NCBI RefSeq assembly: GCF_007483665.1
Contig: NZ_ML660192.1
Coordinates: 58,010 to 122,009 of the forward strand
Origin: Catellatospora sichuanensis
GTDB taxonomy: Bacteria > Actinomycetota > Actinomycetes > Mycobacteriales > Micromonosporaceae
Direction of reading: 5' to 3'
DNA: 64,000 nt
Below are positions 26,701-35,346 of the stretch, piece by piece (the stretch's first letter is position 1; each line of letters begins with the position of its first letter). The translations under genes were made by a program, and so were the position numbers. The notes below the pieces were generated by a model that saw only the letters and a list, made by a program, of their open reading frames with translations, was not told where the DNA came from and did no database searches.

Positions 26701-29560
26701 CGGGCCGGTGCTCGCTACCGCGACAGTGCCGGGCACCGGCGGCTGGCAGACCTTCACCGATGTCACGGCGACGCTGAGCAGCCCGAGCACGGTGACCGGG
26801 CCGCTCTTCCTGGTAGCGAAGAACCCGGCAGGCGACACCGGTACGGGTTCGTTGTTCAACGTCAACTGGGTCGACTTCCTGGGACGCGGCGTGACCGACA
26901 ACGCGCCGCCGGTGGTCACCGCGTCAGCGACGCCTACCACCGGCACCGCGCCGGTGCTGGTCACCTTCACCGGCTCGGCGACCGACGCCGAGGGCGACAA
27001 CCCGCTGACCTACCTGTGGGAGTTCGGAGACGGCGCTACAGCCGGCACCGCCAACGCCACGCACACCTACGCCACCCCCGGCACGTTCACGGCGACGCTG
27101 ACCGTGTCCGATGCGCGCGGCGCGAAGTCGTACGCCAATGTGGTCGTCAGGGTTGAAGCGCCGAACAACGCCTGCCTCGGCGCCCGGTCGGACAACTTCG
27201 ACGGCACGGCACTGGACAAGGGCCGCTGGTCGACAGTGGTTCGGGAGAACCAGCTCTACTCGGTGGCCGGTGGCACGTTGCTGCTGCCCACCGCGGTCGG
27301 CGACCTCTACGGCACCCGCAACGACGCGACCAACCTGATCCTGCAGCCGGCGCCGGATGGTGCCTGGCAGGCGACCACCAAGGTGTCTGTCACCGTGGCG
27401 GCCGACTACCAGCAGGCCGGCTTGATCGTGTACGGCGACGACGAGAACTACGCCAAGCTGGACCTGCTGTACGGAGGTTCCAGGAAGTTCGAGTTCATCC
27501 GGGAGACCGCCGGGACGCCGCGCAACGGCGCCGCCGACGCGGTCAGCGCCCCGGCAGAGCTCGGCAGCACGGCCTACCTGCGGTTGATCAGTGACGGCGT
27601 GAACCTGACGGCGGCCTGGTCAGCTGACGGCGTGACGTTCGCGCCGGTCGGGCAGTCGGCCGCGCTGGCCGGCATCGTCAACCCGAAGGTGGGCATGTTC
27701 GCCCTGAACGGCGGCACCACCGCGCCGGTCGTCGACGCGGCGTTCGACTGGTTCCAGGTCACCCCGGACGCTCCGGCCGGGCCGATTGACCCGTCCGACG
27801 AGTTCGACGGGTCAGCCCTGGACCGGTGCAAGTGGAACGCGGTAGTCCGCGAGGACACCAGCAAGTACCGGGTCGCCGGCGGCAAGCTGGAGATCGATGT
27901 GCCCAACGGGGACATCTACACGGGTAACAACACCGGGCCTACCAACTTCATCCTGCAGAACGCGCCGTCCGGTGACTGGACGCTGGAGACGAAGGTGGAC
28001 GGCAGCCAGCTCAACGAGCAGTACCAGCAGGCAGGCCTGATGGTCTACCTCGACGACGACAACTACCTGAAGTTGGACTACATCGTCGACAACACGGCCG
28101 GCTCGCCGGTCAGCCGGCGGATCGAGTTCCGCAGCGAGATCGCAAGTGTGGTGCAGAACCCGCAACCCGGAATCACCAGCCTCACCGGCGCGGTATGGCA
28201 CCTGCGACTGGCTCGGGCGGGCAGCGTCTACACGGCTTCCTACTCGGCGGACGGCACCACCTGGACGGCGCTGGAGCCGTTGACCAACACGGTCGTAGGT
28301 GACACCCCCAAGGTCGGGCTGTTCACGCTCGGCGGCAACCAGACGGCGTCGAAGCCGGCAAGCTTCGACTACTTCCGGTTGACCACGCCGGGCACCGGTG
28401 ACACCACAGCGCCGGTCACCACGGCAGCGGTAACCGGCGCGGCCACCGCCGGCTGGTACACCGAGTCGCCGACGGTCACCCTGACCGCCGCCGACGAGGC
28501 AGCCGGCAGCGGCGTCGCGAGCACCGAGTACCAGCTCGACAACGCCACGACGTGGACCGCCTACACCGAGCCGGTGCTGATCAGCGGGACAGGAGCGCAC
28601 CAGCTGCGCTACCGCTCCACCGACACCGCAGGCAACGTCGAGCAGGCCAAGACCGTCGAGGTGAAGGTCGACGCCACGGCGCCGATCACCACAGCGACGT
28701 TCGCACCGGCCAACGACGACGGCTGGCACGCCGGGCAGGTGCCGGTGGTGCTCGCCGCCACCGACGCCGGTGCCGGCGTGGCCAAGCTGGAGTGGTCACT
28801 GGACGGCGGGTCGTGGACGCCCTACACCGAGCCTGTCAACATCGGCGGCGACGGGCAGCACGAGCTGCTCTACCGGGCCACCGACGGGGCCGGCAACGTG
28901 GAGACGATGAAGTCCGCCATCCTGAAGGTCGACGGCAACCAGCCGACCGTCATCGTGGCAGGGTTGGCCGACGGCCAGCTCTACGGCGACAGCCAGGACG
29001 TCCGGGTCACCTTCCAGGCCGTCGATCCGACCTCTGGCATCGCGTCAGTCGTCGGGACGCTCAACGGCGCGTCGTACGCGACCGGGACCCTGCAGGCCAT
29101 GTACGAGCTGCGGCTCGGCCTGCACGAGTTGACGGTCACCGCCACCGACAAGGCCGGCAACAAGACGGTCTCGACAGTGCGGTTCTACGTGACAACCTCG
29201 CTCCGGGACATGCAGAACCTGCTGGACCGGTTCAAGGCGACCAGCCGGCTGTCGGCCAACGCGCACAAGAAGTTGACGACCAAGCTGACAGCGGCCCGCC
29301 AGTCCGAGGCGAACGGCAACGACGCCAAGGCCATCAACCAGCTCAAGGAGTTCCGCGCGCTCGCGTTGAACACCTCGCTGGTGCCCGAGGCCGAAGTCCG
29401 GGCGGTACTCGTCCGCGACACCGATGCCATGATCATCAGGCTGGGCGGCACACCGCCGACCAACGCCGGGGTCAAGGCCAACGGCGGCACGTCACTGGCC
29501 GGCGGCGGCCGGCTGGACGGCGACGTTGTCCGCATCGGCAAGAACGGCCGTCTGAGGTAG
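23720..29560 (+). CDS. Giant secreted ThuA / PQQ-type sugar dehydrogenase / PKD / CBM6 protein
   Basis: A 1946-residue exported protein. GTG start with GGAG six bases upstream; twin-Arg-like signal peptide ending near SPAQAAPA. Approximate layout: ThuA-like domain 50-275 (SVLVFSKTAGFRHDSIPAGI, WYTGIGHTIASYTEPSFLAH); six-bladed sugar/sorbosone dehydrogenase propeller 285-715 (GLIGIRLDPNF, TCCHAGGSMVFDSAGNLYLA, LRGKVLRIHPEADGTY); PKD 720-800; a DUF-type sandwich to 900; CBM6 910-1055; second PKD 1060-1150; two concanavalin-like domains 1152-1350 and 1355-1555; three Ig/OmpL47-like domains 1560-1830 (GVASTEYQLDNATTWTAYTE); helical FIVAR-like tail. It probably oxidises or binds complex sugars at the cell surface. 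Confidence 0.9.
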   Translation: MSLQRRSRTHPNIRARSLLGSVLALTMTVIALAVGQSPAQAAPATTNQANAALAPFSVLVFSKTAGFRHDSIPAGIAAIQQLGVDNGFTVAATEDAGAFTDANLAQYAAVIWLSTTGDVLDAAQQGAFERYIRAGGGFAGVHSASDTEYGWAWYGSLVGAYFSAHPNNQQATIKVEDPSHPSTASLPAQWSRLDEWYNYQANPRSKVHVLASLDERSYSPGTGAMGADHPIAWCQDYDGGRSWYTGIGHTIASYTEPSFLAHLLGGIQTAAGALDSDCSASLTSGYEKVTLDSNTQNPMELDIAPDGRVFYIERDGRVQIIKPATGTTVTAVDLDVFTGNEDGLIGIRLDPNFATTNWVYLYWAPNDGVTRNRISRFTVSGDSIDLASEKVVLEVTTQRTTCCHAGGSMVFDSAGNLYLATGDNTNPFESDSFTPIDERAGRQNYDAQRTSGNTNDLRGKVLRIHPEADGTYTIPSGNLFPQGTALTRPEIFAMGFRNPFRIGIDAKTNTLYVADYGPDAGATNPNRGPEGTVEWNIVQPGNYGWPYCHGANYAYNDYTFPSGPAGAKFDCAAPVNNSPNNTGLTNLPPAVSATVDYDYSGNALFPELGGGGAPMGGPVYRYDPDLVSERKWPAYYDGKAMFGEWNQNKMYAFQVAADGKSLVDINNMLSGMTFLRPMDFEFGPDGALYLIEWGTGFGGNNGDSGIYRIDYIAGERAPIAVATGTPDSGPAPLSVQFSSAGSRDPNGGALSYAWTFGDGGTSTVANPSHTYPAAGNYTAQLTVTNTADRSAVANVTITVGNTAPTVTISFPPDGGFFEWGDQVKYTVAVTDPEDGTIDCSRVTLQYYLGHEQHAHPLQSYTGCTGTVQTSLASGHGADANVFAVFEASYTDAGGVGGSNALTGRAIEQLQPKRKQAEYFTATGRAPDGVGGGDPGVQLETTTDTAGGFQNIGFIEDGDFWSYAPVNLTGIDALRFRVASNAAGGRIEVRVGAADGPVLATATVPGTGGWQTFTDVTATLSSPSTVTGPLFLVAKNPAGDTGTGSLFNVNWVDFLGRGVTDNAPPVVTASATPTTGTAPVLVTFTGSATDAEGDNPLTYLWEFGDGATAGTANATHTYATPGTFTATLTVSDARGAKSYANVVVRVEAPNNACLGARSDNFDGTALDKGRWSTVVRENQLYSVAGGTLLLPTAVGDLYGTRNDATNLILQPAPDGAWQATTKVSVTVAADYQQAGLIVYGDDENYAKLDLLYGGSRKFEFIRETAGTPRNGAADAVSAPAELGSTAYLRLISDGVNLTAAWSADGVTFAPVGQSAALAGIVNPKVGMFALNGGTTAPVVDAAFDWFQVTPDAPAGPIDPSDEFDGSALDRCKWNAVVREDTSKYRVAGGKLEIDVPNGDIYTGNNTGPTNFILQNAPSGDWTLETKVDGSQLNEQYQQAGLMVYLDDDNYLKLDYIVDNTAGSPVSRRIEFRSEIASVVQNPQPGITSLTGAVWHLRLARAGSVYTASYSADGTTWTALEPLTNTVVGDTPKVGLFTLGGNQTASKPASFDYFRLTTPGTGDTTAPVTTAAVTGAATAGWYTESPTVTLTAADEAAGSGVASTEYQLDNATTWTAYTEPVLISGTGAHQLRYRSTDTAGNVEQAKTVEVKVDATAPITTATFAPANDDGWHAGQVPVVLAATDAGAGVAKLEWSLDGGSWTPYTEPVNIGGDGQHELLYRATDGAGNVETMKSAILKVDGNQPTVIVAGLADGQLYGDSQDVRVTFQAVDPTSGIASVVGTLNGASYATGTLQAMYELRLGLHELTVTATDKAGNKTVSTVRFYVTTSLRDMQNLLDRFKATSRLSANAHKKLTTKLTAARQSEANGNDAKAINQLKEFRALALNTSLVPEAEVRAVLVRDTDAMIIRLGGTPPTNAGVKANGGTSLAGGGRLDGDVVRIGKNGRLR

Positions 29561-29574
29561 ACAAGCACCATCTG

Positions 29575-29621
29575 GTACGAGGTCGCGCCGTCACGAACTC
29601 CGTGGCGGCGCGACCTCGTAC
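29575..29621 (+). terminator. Perfect 16-bp-stem terminator
   Basis: GTACGAGGTCGCGCCG and CGGCGCGACCTCGTAC pair perfectly around a 15-base loop, 14 bases after the stop of the giant gene. This is among the strongest hairpins in the window. Confidence 0.85.
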
Positions 29622-29639
29622 ACCATGGATTCCTGAGCG

Positions 29640-30786
29640 GCGAGGCATCCGATGGGTTGCCATCGAGCCCCGCCGCAACGGCCGGTACGCGGTCATCAGC
29701 GACATGATCTACTGGCCGGCCACCCGGACCTGGACGGCCGAGGAGATCACCGACCACGTCTGGTCTTGCACACCGATCTCCTTCAATTCTTCGACGTCGG
29801 CCACTCCCGGAAGGTCGCGTGGGCCGACCGGCCCGAGGCAGCCCGACTCCTGGCCGCGATCTGCGACCCGGACCGCGGATTCGACGCGATCGTGGTCGGC
29901 GAGTACGCGCGGGCGTTCTACGGCAGCCAGGCGATCCACCTCGCGCCACTGCTGCGCGAGCACGGGGTCCAGCTGTGGTTGCCGGAGGTCGCCGAACCGG
30001 TCGACCTGGCAATCCGACGCACCAGGCGCTGCTGATGCTGCTAGGAGCCCAGGCCAAGCAGGAGGTGCAGCAGGCCCGGTTCCGTACCACCGCCGCCATG
30101 CAGGCCCAGGCCCGCGAGCAGGGCCGCCACCTCGGTGATCGCCCGCCCTACGGGTACCGGATCGTCGACGCCGGACCGCACCCCAACACGGCGCACGCGG
30201 CATGGGGCCGACGGCTGCACCGCCTCGCCCCGGGCCCCGCCACCGCGCCTGGATGAAATGGATCTTCGCCCAGCGGTGGGAAGGACATGCCATCGCCAGC
30301 ATCGCCCGGATGCTCAGCGAGACAGGAGTGCCGTGCCCGTCAGTGGTCGACCGCGAACGCAACCCGCACCGGCCAGGCCAGGCGTGGCACCTTCGCACGG
30401 TCGCCGTGATCCTCGCCAACCCGCGCTACACCGGACGACAGGCCTGGAACCGCCAGCAGACCAAGCGCCGGCCCACCGATGACGATGTCCCCGGTGTGGC
30501 GGGAGTGCGGAGGCTCGCGCCGCCGCAGACGTGGGCGATCTCCGATAGGCCAGCTCATGAAGCGCTGGTCAGCGAGCATGACTTCATCGCCGCCCAGCCG
30601 ATCCGATCAAGTTCCTGCGCGGCTGCGGCATCACGGTCGGATGCCGCGCGACGAGCATCTCGGTCGAACCCGATCAAGATGAGCCGATCACCGTTACGGA
30701 AGTCGACGTCGCCTTCCGGCCGACGAGGCGTGCTCGGGCCGCCATCGGCCCCCGGAACGGGAGCGGACCCGGTAGTTCAGCGGTCA
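29640..30786 (+). pseudogene. Large serine recombinase remnant (multiple frameshifts)
   Basis: Serine-recombinase sequence is recovered in pieces. The resolvase domain is GFDAIVVGEYARAFYGSQAI then HGVQLWLPEVAEPVDLA. The recombinase domain is REQGRHLGDRPPYGYRIVDA, WMKWIFAQRWEGHAIASIAR and ILANPRYTGRQAWNRQQTKR, up to SDRPAHEALVSEHDFIAAQ. A C-terminal piece reads FLRGCGITVGCRATSISVEP in another frame. The N-terminal catalytic Ser region and zinc ribbon are lost. Its end overlaps the 3' end of the TetR gene. Two more recombinase fragments occur at 37.7 and 39.2 kb. Confidence 0.8.
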
Positions 30787-31382
30787 TCGCTGGGCTGTCG
30801 ACGAGGAGGCGACGCGGGAATGGCGTTGTCGATGAGGACGGCGGCGATGGCGGCGGCGGTGGGGAAGGATTCGCTGTTGAGGACTCGGGTTCGGGCCGAG
30901 GCACCGTCGATGAGCAGCGCCAGTTGTTCGCCGAGTTGTTCGGGGTTGGTGGCGCCGGCTTCGCGGGCGGTTTCGGTGAGCCGCGCGGCGATGGCGGTCT
31001 TGTAGTCGCGCGCGTACTGGGATGCGGGGTGTTGGGGGTCGTGGAGTTCGACAGCCGCCGCGATGTAGGGGCACAGAGGCGTGGCCGCGGGTATCTCAAA
31101 GGCGGCGAGGAGTCGTTCGCGGGGTGTGAGGTCGGTGCGGTCGAACACCCCGGCCATGACGTCGGGATCGAATCGGCGCAGGTATTCGGTGAGGAGTTCG
31201 TCCTTACTGGCGAAGTGCTGGTAGGCCGTGCGCTTGGACACCTGGGCCACGGCGCAGAGTTGGTCCATGCCGGTGCGGTTGATGCCCTGATCGCGGAACA
31301 GCTGCTGTGACGCGCTGAGGATGCGCTCGCGTGCGCCCCTGCCGCGGCGCCGGCCCAGGGGGCCCTTCTCCGACTCCGTCAT
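30777..31382 (-). CDS. TetR-family transcriptional repressor
   Basis: About 201 residues. The helix-turn-helix domain is ARERILSASQQLFRDQGINR, TGMDQLCAVAQVSKRTAYQH and FASKDELLTEYLRRF. The C-terminal ligand domain includes AATPLCPYIAAAVELHDPQH. It is divergent from the SDR/NADPH-dehydrogenase genes, 139 bases away. By the usual TetR arrangement it probably represses itself and those genes, in response to a toxic small molecule. Confidence 0.92.
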   Translation of the reverse strand: MTESEKGPLGRRRGRGARERILSASQQLFRDQGINRTGMDQLCAVAQVSKRTAYQHFASKDELLTEYLRRFDPDVMAGVFDRTDLTPRERLLAAFEIPAATPLCPYIAAAVELHDPQHPASQYARDYKTAIAARLTETAREAGATNPEQLGEQLALLIDGASARTRVLNSESFPTAAAIAAVLIDNAIPASPPRRQPSDDR

Positions 31383-31411
31383 GCCTCCAGCATAGATCGC
31401 TCGGTACCGAC

Positions 31412-31476
31412 CGGTGTACTTAGCTTGCGCCCCGACCAGACATCGGATACGTTAAGTAAACAGCTCGGTGTATTTA
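31412..31476. promoter_or_regulatory. Repeated CGGTGTA(C/T)TTA elements in the TetR-SDR divergent promoter
   Basis: CGGTGTACTTA at 31412-31422 and CGGTGTATTTA at 31466-31476 recur 54 bases apart. The second is preceded by AAGTAAACAG, which partly mirrors it, and the first by the palindrome CGGTACCG. These are candidate TetR operators controlling both directions. Confidence 0.5.
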
Positions 31477-31521
31477 AGAGCCCGAACTGCTTCGGATACC
31501 CGTCAATTCAACGGAGTGATC

Positions 31522-32256
31522 ATGGGAAAGCTCGATGGCAAGGTAGCGGTGATCACCGGCGGATCCACCGGCATGGCATTGGCCGGCGCCAAACTGTTCG
31601 TCGAGGAAGGAGCGCACGTCTTCATCCAGGCCCGGCGGCAGGAAGTACTGGACGACGCCGTCAAGCTGATCGGCCGCAACGTCACCGCCGTCCAGGGTGA
31701 CGCGGCCGAACTGGACGACCTGGACCGCTTGTACGACACCGTCAAGCGGGAAAAGGGCTCGATCGACGTGTTGTGGGCCAGTGCCGGGATGGGCGAACCC
31801 GCCGTCCTCGGCGAGATCACCGAGGAGCAGTTCCACCGCGCCTTCTGGCTCAACGCGCGCGGCACCCTGTTCACCGTGCAGAAGGCACTGCCGCTGATCA
31901 ACGACAACGGCTCGATCTTCATGACCGGGTCCAACGCCTCCCTCGGCGCCTTCCCCGGCTGGAGCCTCTATGCGGGAAGCAAAGCCGTCCAGCAGGCCTG
32001 GGCCCGCGTCTGGCTCAACGAACTGCGCGACCGCAAGATCCGGGTCAACGTCCTGACCCCCGGCCAGGTCGCCACCACCAAACAGGAAGAACTGTTCGAC
32101 GAGGCAACCAGGGCCGCATTCGAGTCCCTCATCCCCCGCCGAACGATGGGCCGCCCCGAAGAAATCGCCACCGTCGCCCTGTTCCTCGCCTCCGACGACT
32201 CCAGCTACGTCAACGGCCTGGAACTGGTCACCGACGGTGGCACCACCGCCATCTGA
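31522..32256 (+). CDS. SDR-family oxidoreductase
   Basis: About 244 residues. Rossmann motif AVITGGSTGMALAGAKLFVE, NAG-type region WASAGMGEPA, catalytic Ser in FMTGSNASLG, YxxxK in LYAGSKAVQQAWARVWLNEL, and the usual C-terminal NGLELVTDGGTTAI. Classical SDR length. ATG at 31522 with GGAGTG upstream. Probably an NAD(P)H-dependent ketone/aldehyde reductase, co-expressed with the following gene and controlled by the divergent TetR. Confidence 0.92.
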   Translation: MGKLDGKVAVITGGSTGMALAGAKLFVEEGAHVFIQARRQEVLDDAVKLIGRNVTAVQGDAAELDDLDRLYDTVKREKGSIDVLWASAGMGEPAVLGEITEEQFHRAFWLNARGTLFTVQKALPLINDNGSIFMTGSNASLGAFPGWSLYAGSKAVQQAWARVWLNELRDRKIRVNVLTPGQVATTKQEELFDEATRAAFESLIPRRTMGRPEEIATVALFLASDDSSYVNGLELVTDGGTTAI

Positions 32257-32294
32257 ACCACACATCAGGATTTCCTGCAGGAAGAGAGCACCTC

Positions 32295-32921
32295 ATGAGC
32301 AGCATCACCCTCATCGGTACGGGGAACATGGCCCGCACCATCGGCACGCTCGCGGTCGCGGGCGGCAACACCGTCGAGGTCACAGGACGCGATCAGTCCA
32401 AGGCCGATGACCTGGCAAAGGCCCTGGGCGGCGGCGGTGCGACGACGGGCGAGTGGGGCGCCGTCCCAGCTGGGGACATCGTCATCACGGCCCTGTTGTA
32501 CAACGCTGTCGTTCCGGTCGTCGCCGAGTACGGAGACGCCCTCGCGGGCAAGGTCATCGTCGACATCAGCAACCCCTTCAACGCCACGTTCGACGGACTG
32601 GCCCACAGCGGGGAAACCTCGATCGCGCAGGAAGTCGCCAAGGTGGCCCCGGCCAGCGCGAGCGTGGTTAAGGCGTTCAACACCATCTTCCGCAATGTCC
32701 TGGAGAAGGGCCGGCCCAACGTCTTTCTCGCTGGCGACAGTGCGCAGGCCAAGGCTAACGTGGCGGCATTCATCGAAAGCCTCGGACTGCGCCCGCTGGA
32801 CGTCGGCGGCCTGAGAATGGCGCACTGGCTGGAAGGGCTGGGCGTGGTCACGGTGGGCCTCGCAGGCAACGGGGTTGGCCACTGGGACTTCGCCCTCGGC
32901 GTCAACGAATTCACCGGCTGA
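32295..32921 (+). CDS. NADPH-dependent F420-reductase-like dinucleotide-binding protein
   Basis: About 208 residues. The N-terminal ITLIGTGNMARTIGTLAVAG is a Rossmann motif of the NADP/F420 oxidoreductase family. Other family features are VIVDISNPFNATFDG and VVKAFNTIFRNVLEKGRP, then a C-terminal helix region with LGLRPLDVGGLRMAHWLEG. Members transfer hydride between NADPH and coenzyme F420 or other acceptors. It is 38 bases after the SDR gene, with GAAGAGAG before the ATG, so likely in one operon. Confidence 0.88.
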   Translation: MSSITLIGTGNMARTIGTLAVAGGNTVEVTGRDQSKADDLAKALGGGGATTGEWGAVPAGDIVITALLYNAVVPVVAEYGDALAGKVIVDISNPFNATFDGLAHSGETSIAQEVAKVAPASASVVKAFNTIFRNVLEKGRPNVFLAGDSAQAKANVAAFIESLGLRPLDVGGLRMAHWLEGLGVVTVGLAGNGVGHWDFALGVNEFTG

Positions 32922-32974
32922 GCCCCCGGGGCTGAGCTGTCTCGTCGCTGAGCCGGGCGACATCGCCGACCTTC

Positions 32975-33079
32975 ATGAGCCACCTCGCCATGCTCGAAGC
33001 CAAGCCCGACTGCGGCGACGCCACCACCTGGCTCGAACCCGTCCCGGATCAGCGGTCCCAGGAGGCAAACCAGCATTGA
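32975..33079 (+). pseudogene. C-terminal remnant of a cupin-like protein
   Basis: Thirty-four codons (MSHLAMLEAKPDCGDATTWL then EPVPDQ) resemble the tail of mandelonitrile-lyase-like cupin proteins, which often sit with SDR genes in TetR-controlled clusters. The rest of the gene is absent. Weak but suggestive. Confidence 0.3.
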
Positions 33080-33214
33080 CGCAGGTTGGCTACGACCTAC
33101 CGGTGGCGGAGTGTCGTGTTGGCGGATGGCGGCCCAGCCGGCTGAGTATCCGGCCGGATCGGCTTGAGTAGGAAAGCTCTGACGCCCACCGCGTCGGCCG
33201 AGCACGATACGGGC

Positions 33215-34189
33215 ATGCCATTGGGTAAAGAAGAAGAAGCCGCACTGCAGCGGCTCGTCGCGGAGGGCAGGCTGACCGTGGATCAGGCCGGCGCCGTCCG
33301 GCACGCCTTCGCCGCCGCTCCAGTCAAGCAGTTCGGCTGGTTGGCCGAAGCAGGCGGCTATACCGGGGGCGCGCTGATGGCCGTCGGTGCGTTGCTGCTG
33401 CTGGGCACCGCCTGGAATGACCTGGGATACCTCGCCAAGGTCGCCATCCTGGTAGGAGTCGCCGCTGTCATGGTCGTCGCAGCCATCGCATTCGCCGGAG
33501 CAGCGGGTATGCGGGCGACGGCCGGGGCGCGGGGCCGAGCCGCAAGCGGGTTGCTGGCCCTGGCGTCCGTCCCGCTCGCCACGGCGGCGCTGGTCGCGGC
33601 GGATTCGCGGGTTGACGTGCATCAGCCCACCTATGCGATGCTGGCCGGGCTGGGCGCGTCGATCGTCGCCATGTTGGTGCGGTCCAGCACGTTCAGCGTC
33701 GTCTGCACCGGGCTGTGGAGCGCCGGTGCGGTCAGCGTCACGCTGGTCGACCTGGCCGATGCCGAAGCACTCGGCACTGGACTCGCGCTCGTCGCGGCCG
33801 GGGTGGTCTGGATCGTGCTCAGCTTCGCCTCGCTGATCGCACCGCGGGCACTGGGGCTGCTCATCGGCGGTGCGCTTGCCATCATCGGCGGGCAGGTGCC
33901 GCTGTTCGGTTCCGCTCCCAGCGTCTGGGGGTACGGGTTGACGGGTGCGACGGCGGCGGCCTGCTTCCTGTTCTACCGCAGCACTCGGGCCACGGTGATG
34001 CTGTTCGGTGCCGTCGTGGGGGTCACCATCGCCGTACCGGAGCTGGTCTACGACGTCACCGACGGTGGGTTGAGTCCGGCCGTCATCGTCCTGATCACTG
34101 GCGTGGTGCTGGTGCTGGCGAGCCTGCTGGCGCTGCGATTGCGGTCCACGGCGCCGGTGTCCGCGCAGGAGGAAGGCGTCGCCGCCTAA
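33215..34189 (+). CDS. DUF2157-like polytopic membrane protein
   Basis: About 324 residues starting MPLGKEEEAALQRLVAEGRL with LTVDQAGAVRHAFAAA, the cytoplasmic helical domain typical of DUF2157 proteins. About ten hydrophobic segments follow from GGALMAVGALLLLGTAWNDL to VIVLITGVVLVLASLLALRL. Monocistronic; function unknown. Confidence 0.75.
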   Translation: MPLGKEEEAALQRLVAEGRLTVDQAGAVRHAFAAAPVKQFGWLAEAGGYTGGALMAVGALLLLGTAWNDLGYLAKVAILVGVAAVMVVAAIAFAGAAGMRATAGARGRAASGLLALASVPLATAALVAADSRVDVHQPTYAMLAGLGASIVAMLVRSSTFSVVCTGLWSAGAVSVTLVDLADAEALGTGLALVAAGVVWIVLSFASLIAPRALGLLIGGALAIIGGQVPLFGSAPSVWGYGLTGATAAACFLFYRSTRATVMLFGAVVGVTIAVPELVYDVTDGGLSPAVIVLITGVVLVLASLLALRLRSTAPVSAQEEGVAA

Positions 34190-34196
34190 GCAGTGT

Positions 34197-34862
34197 CTAT
34201 GCCCCGGGCCAGCGTCTAGTGGGGTCCACGGGAGTTCGGTCTGGAACCCACGCCAGAACGACCTGGCCTCGCACATCGGCGTCGGCGGGCATGCCCCAGA
34301 CCACATCAAGGCTGAGCGTCTCCGCCACCTTTTGAGCCGAGCACGCAAACTCGAACTCGAAGATGTCGTCGTCGTCGGCGTGGTCTTCTGGCCGACCTGG
34401 GATGTTGAACTGATCAAGGTAGTGCTGCTCGATCGGGAGCGGGTCGCCCAACGATGTCCAGGGGGCAAGGCTGTTGTAGCGGCGCACAGTGTGGCCGTCA
34501 CGAGCGATGAGCCAGGCGGATCCGTCGCCCTGGGAGCCCCAGTAGAAGGCGTGAGCTTCGCCGTAAGTCCCGCTCAGCGCCTCAACGAGTAGCCGCACTT
34601 CTTCCCGGCGGCTCGAATCGGCGGGGTTGCACCAGGGACCGACCACGGCAGTCCAGCCGTTGATCTCACCCGTCACGCACACCAATCCCGTGTCCCTGCC
34701 GTGACTGGCGTCGTCCACCACGTCCCTGGCAAGCGCGTAGGTCGTGGGTTGCGGGTCGGAAAACCCGAGCATCCCCATGATGCCTGCCTGGTCGCCACCC
34801 GCGATGCAGAGCCAGTAGTTCCAGCAGGAGTCCAGCGGCTGAGGACGATCGCCAACGATCAC
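34197..34862 (-). CDS. Protein of unknown function
   Basis: About 221 residues, GTG start at 34862. Trp- and acid-rich, with NGWTAVVGPWCNP, AHAFYWGSQGDGSAWLIARD and a C-terminal VVWGMPADADVRGQVVLAWV. The pattern resembles a family of actinobacterial proteins near SUKH-type genes, in which a WGSQGDGSAWL-like segment recurs. No catalytic motif or signal peptide. Confidence 0.6.
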   Translation of the reverse strand: MIVGDRPQPLDSCWNYWLCIAGGDQAGIMGMLGFSDPQPTTYALARDVVDDASHGRDTGLVCVTGEINGWTAVVGPWCNPADSSRREEVRLLVEALSGTYGEAHAFYWGSQGDGSAWLIARDGHTVRRYNSLAPWTSLGDPLPIEQHYLDQFNIPGRPEDHADDDDIFEFEFACSAQKVAETLSLDVVWGMPADADVRGQVVLAWVPDRTPVDPTRRWPGA

Positions 34863-35346
34863 GCCAGCAAGATGGCCGCGCTCCGCCGATGCAGGAAGGC
34901 GTATGCCGAAGCCGATTCGTTAGTGCTGCTCACTGAGCTCTCCAGGATGAACGCCGGTTGGGCGGTTGCCGACAGCACTGTCGCCGCCCGACCAGCCCAG
35001 GCCGAAAAGGGCCCGCCCCGCCTGGCCTCGCGGTGATTTTGTTCCCCACTTGCGGCACCAAATGTCGCCGAGCTTGAGCGCCAGCTATATCTGACGGGTC
35101 TCGATGTTTGCTAGTTTCGGCACCGCCCCGGATGCCGGTTTCACCTTGTTGTCGCCTCAGCGATCCGCTCACGGACGGTGACGAGCTACGCGGCAGGGCC
35201 CGCGCGCATCGCGGCATGAGCGCGCACCTGGCCCTGTCGAGCCGCAGGCTGAGGCGACTCCGTGCGGAGGGCGACAAATGCCGTCACCAGGCGCTGCGCG
35301 CTAGCGAAGCAAGAACCGGATCAGCCGCGAGCTGGGGCCATGTGAC
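34863..35346. other. Gene-poor stretch
   Basis: Open frames occur on both strands (34930-35277 minus, 35108-35374 plus), but none has a ribosome binding site or a recognisable domain. Composition suggests decayed sequence. Confidence 0.4.

Noticed and set aside
28552..30138. A 528-residue plus-strand frame overlapping the giant gene end
   Set aside because: The first two thirds is an out-of-frame shadow with Arg/Gly-rich composition; only the end coincides with recombinase relics.
32393..34501. A 702-residue minus-strand open frame
   Set aside because: Runs antisense to the dehydrogenase and DUF2157 genes and has no ribosome binding site or domain.
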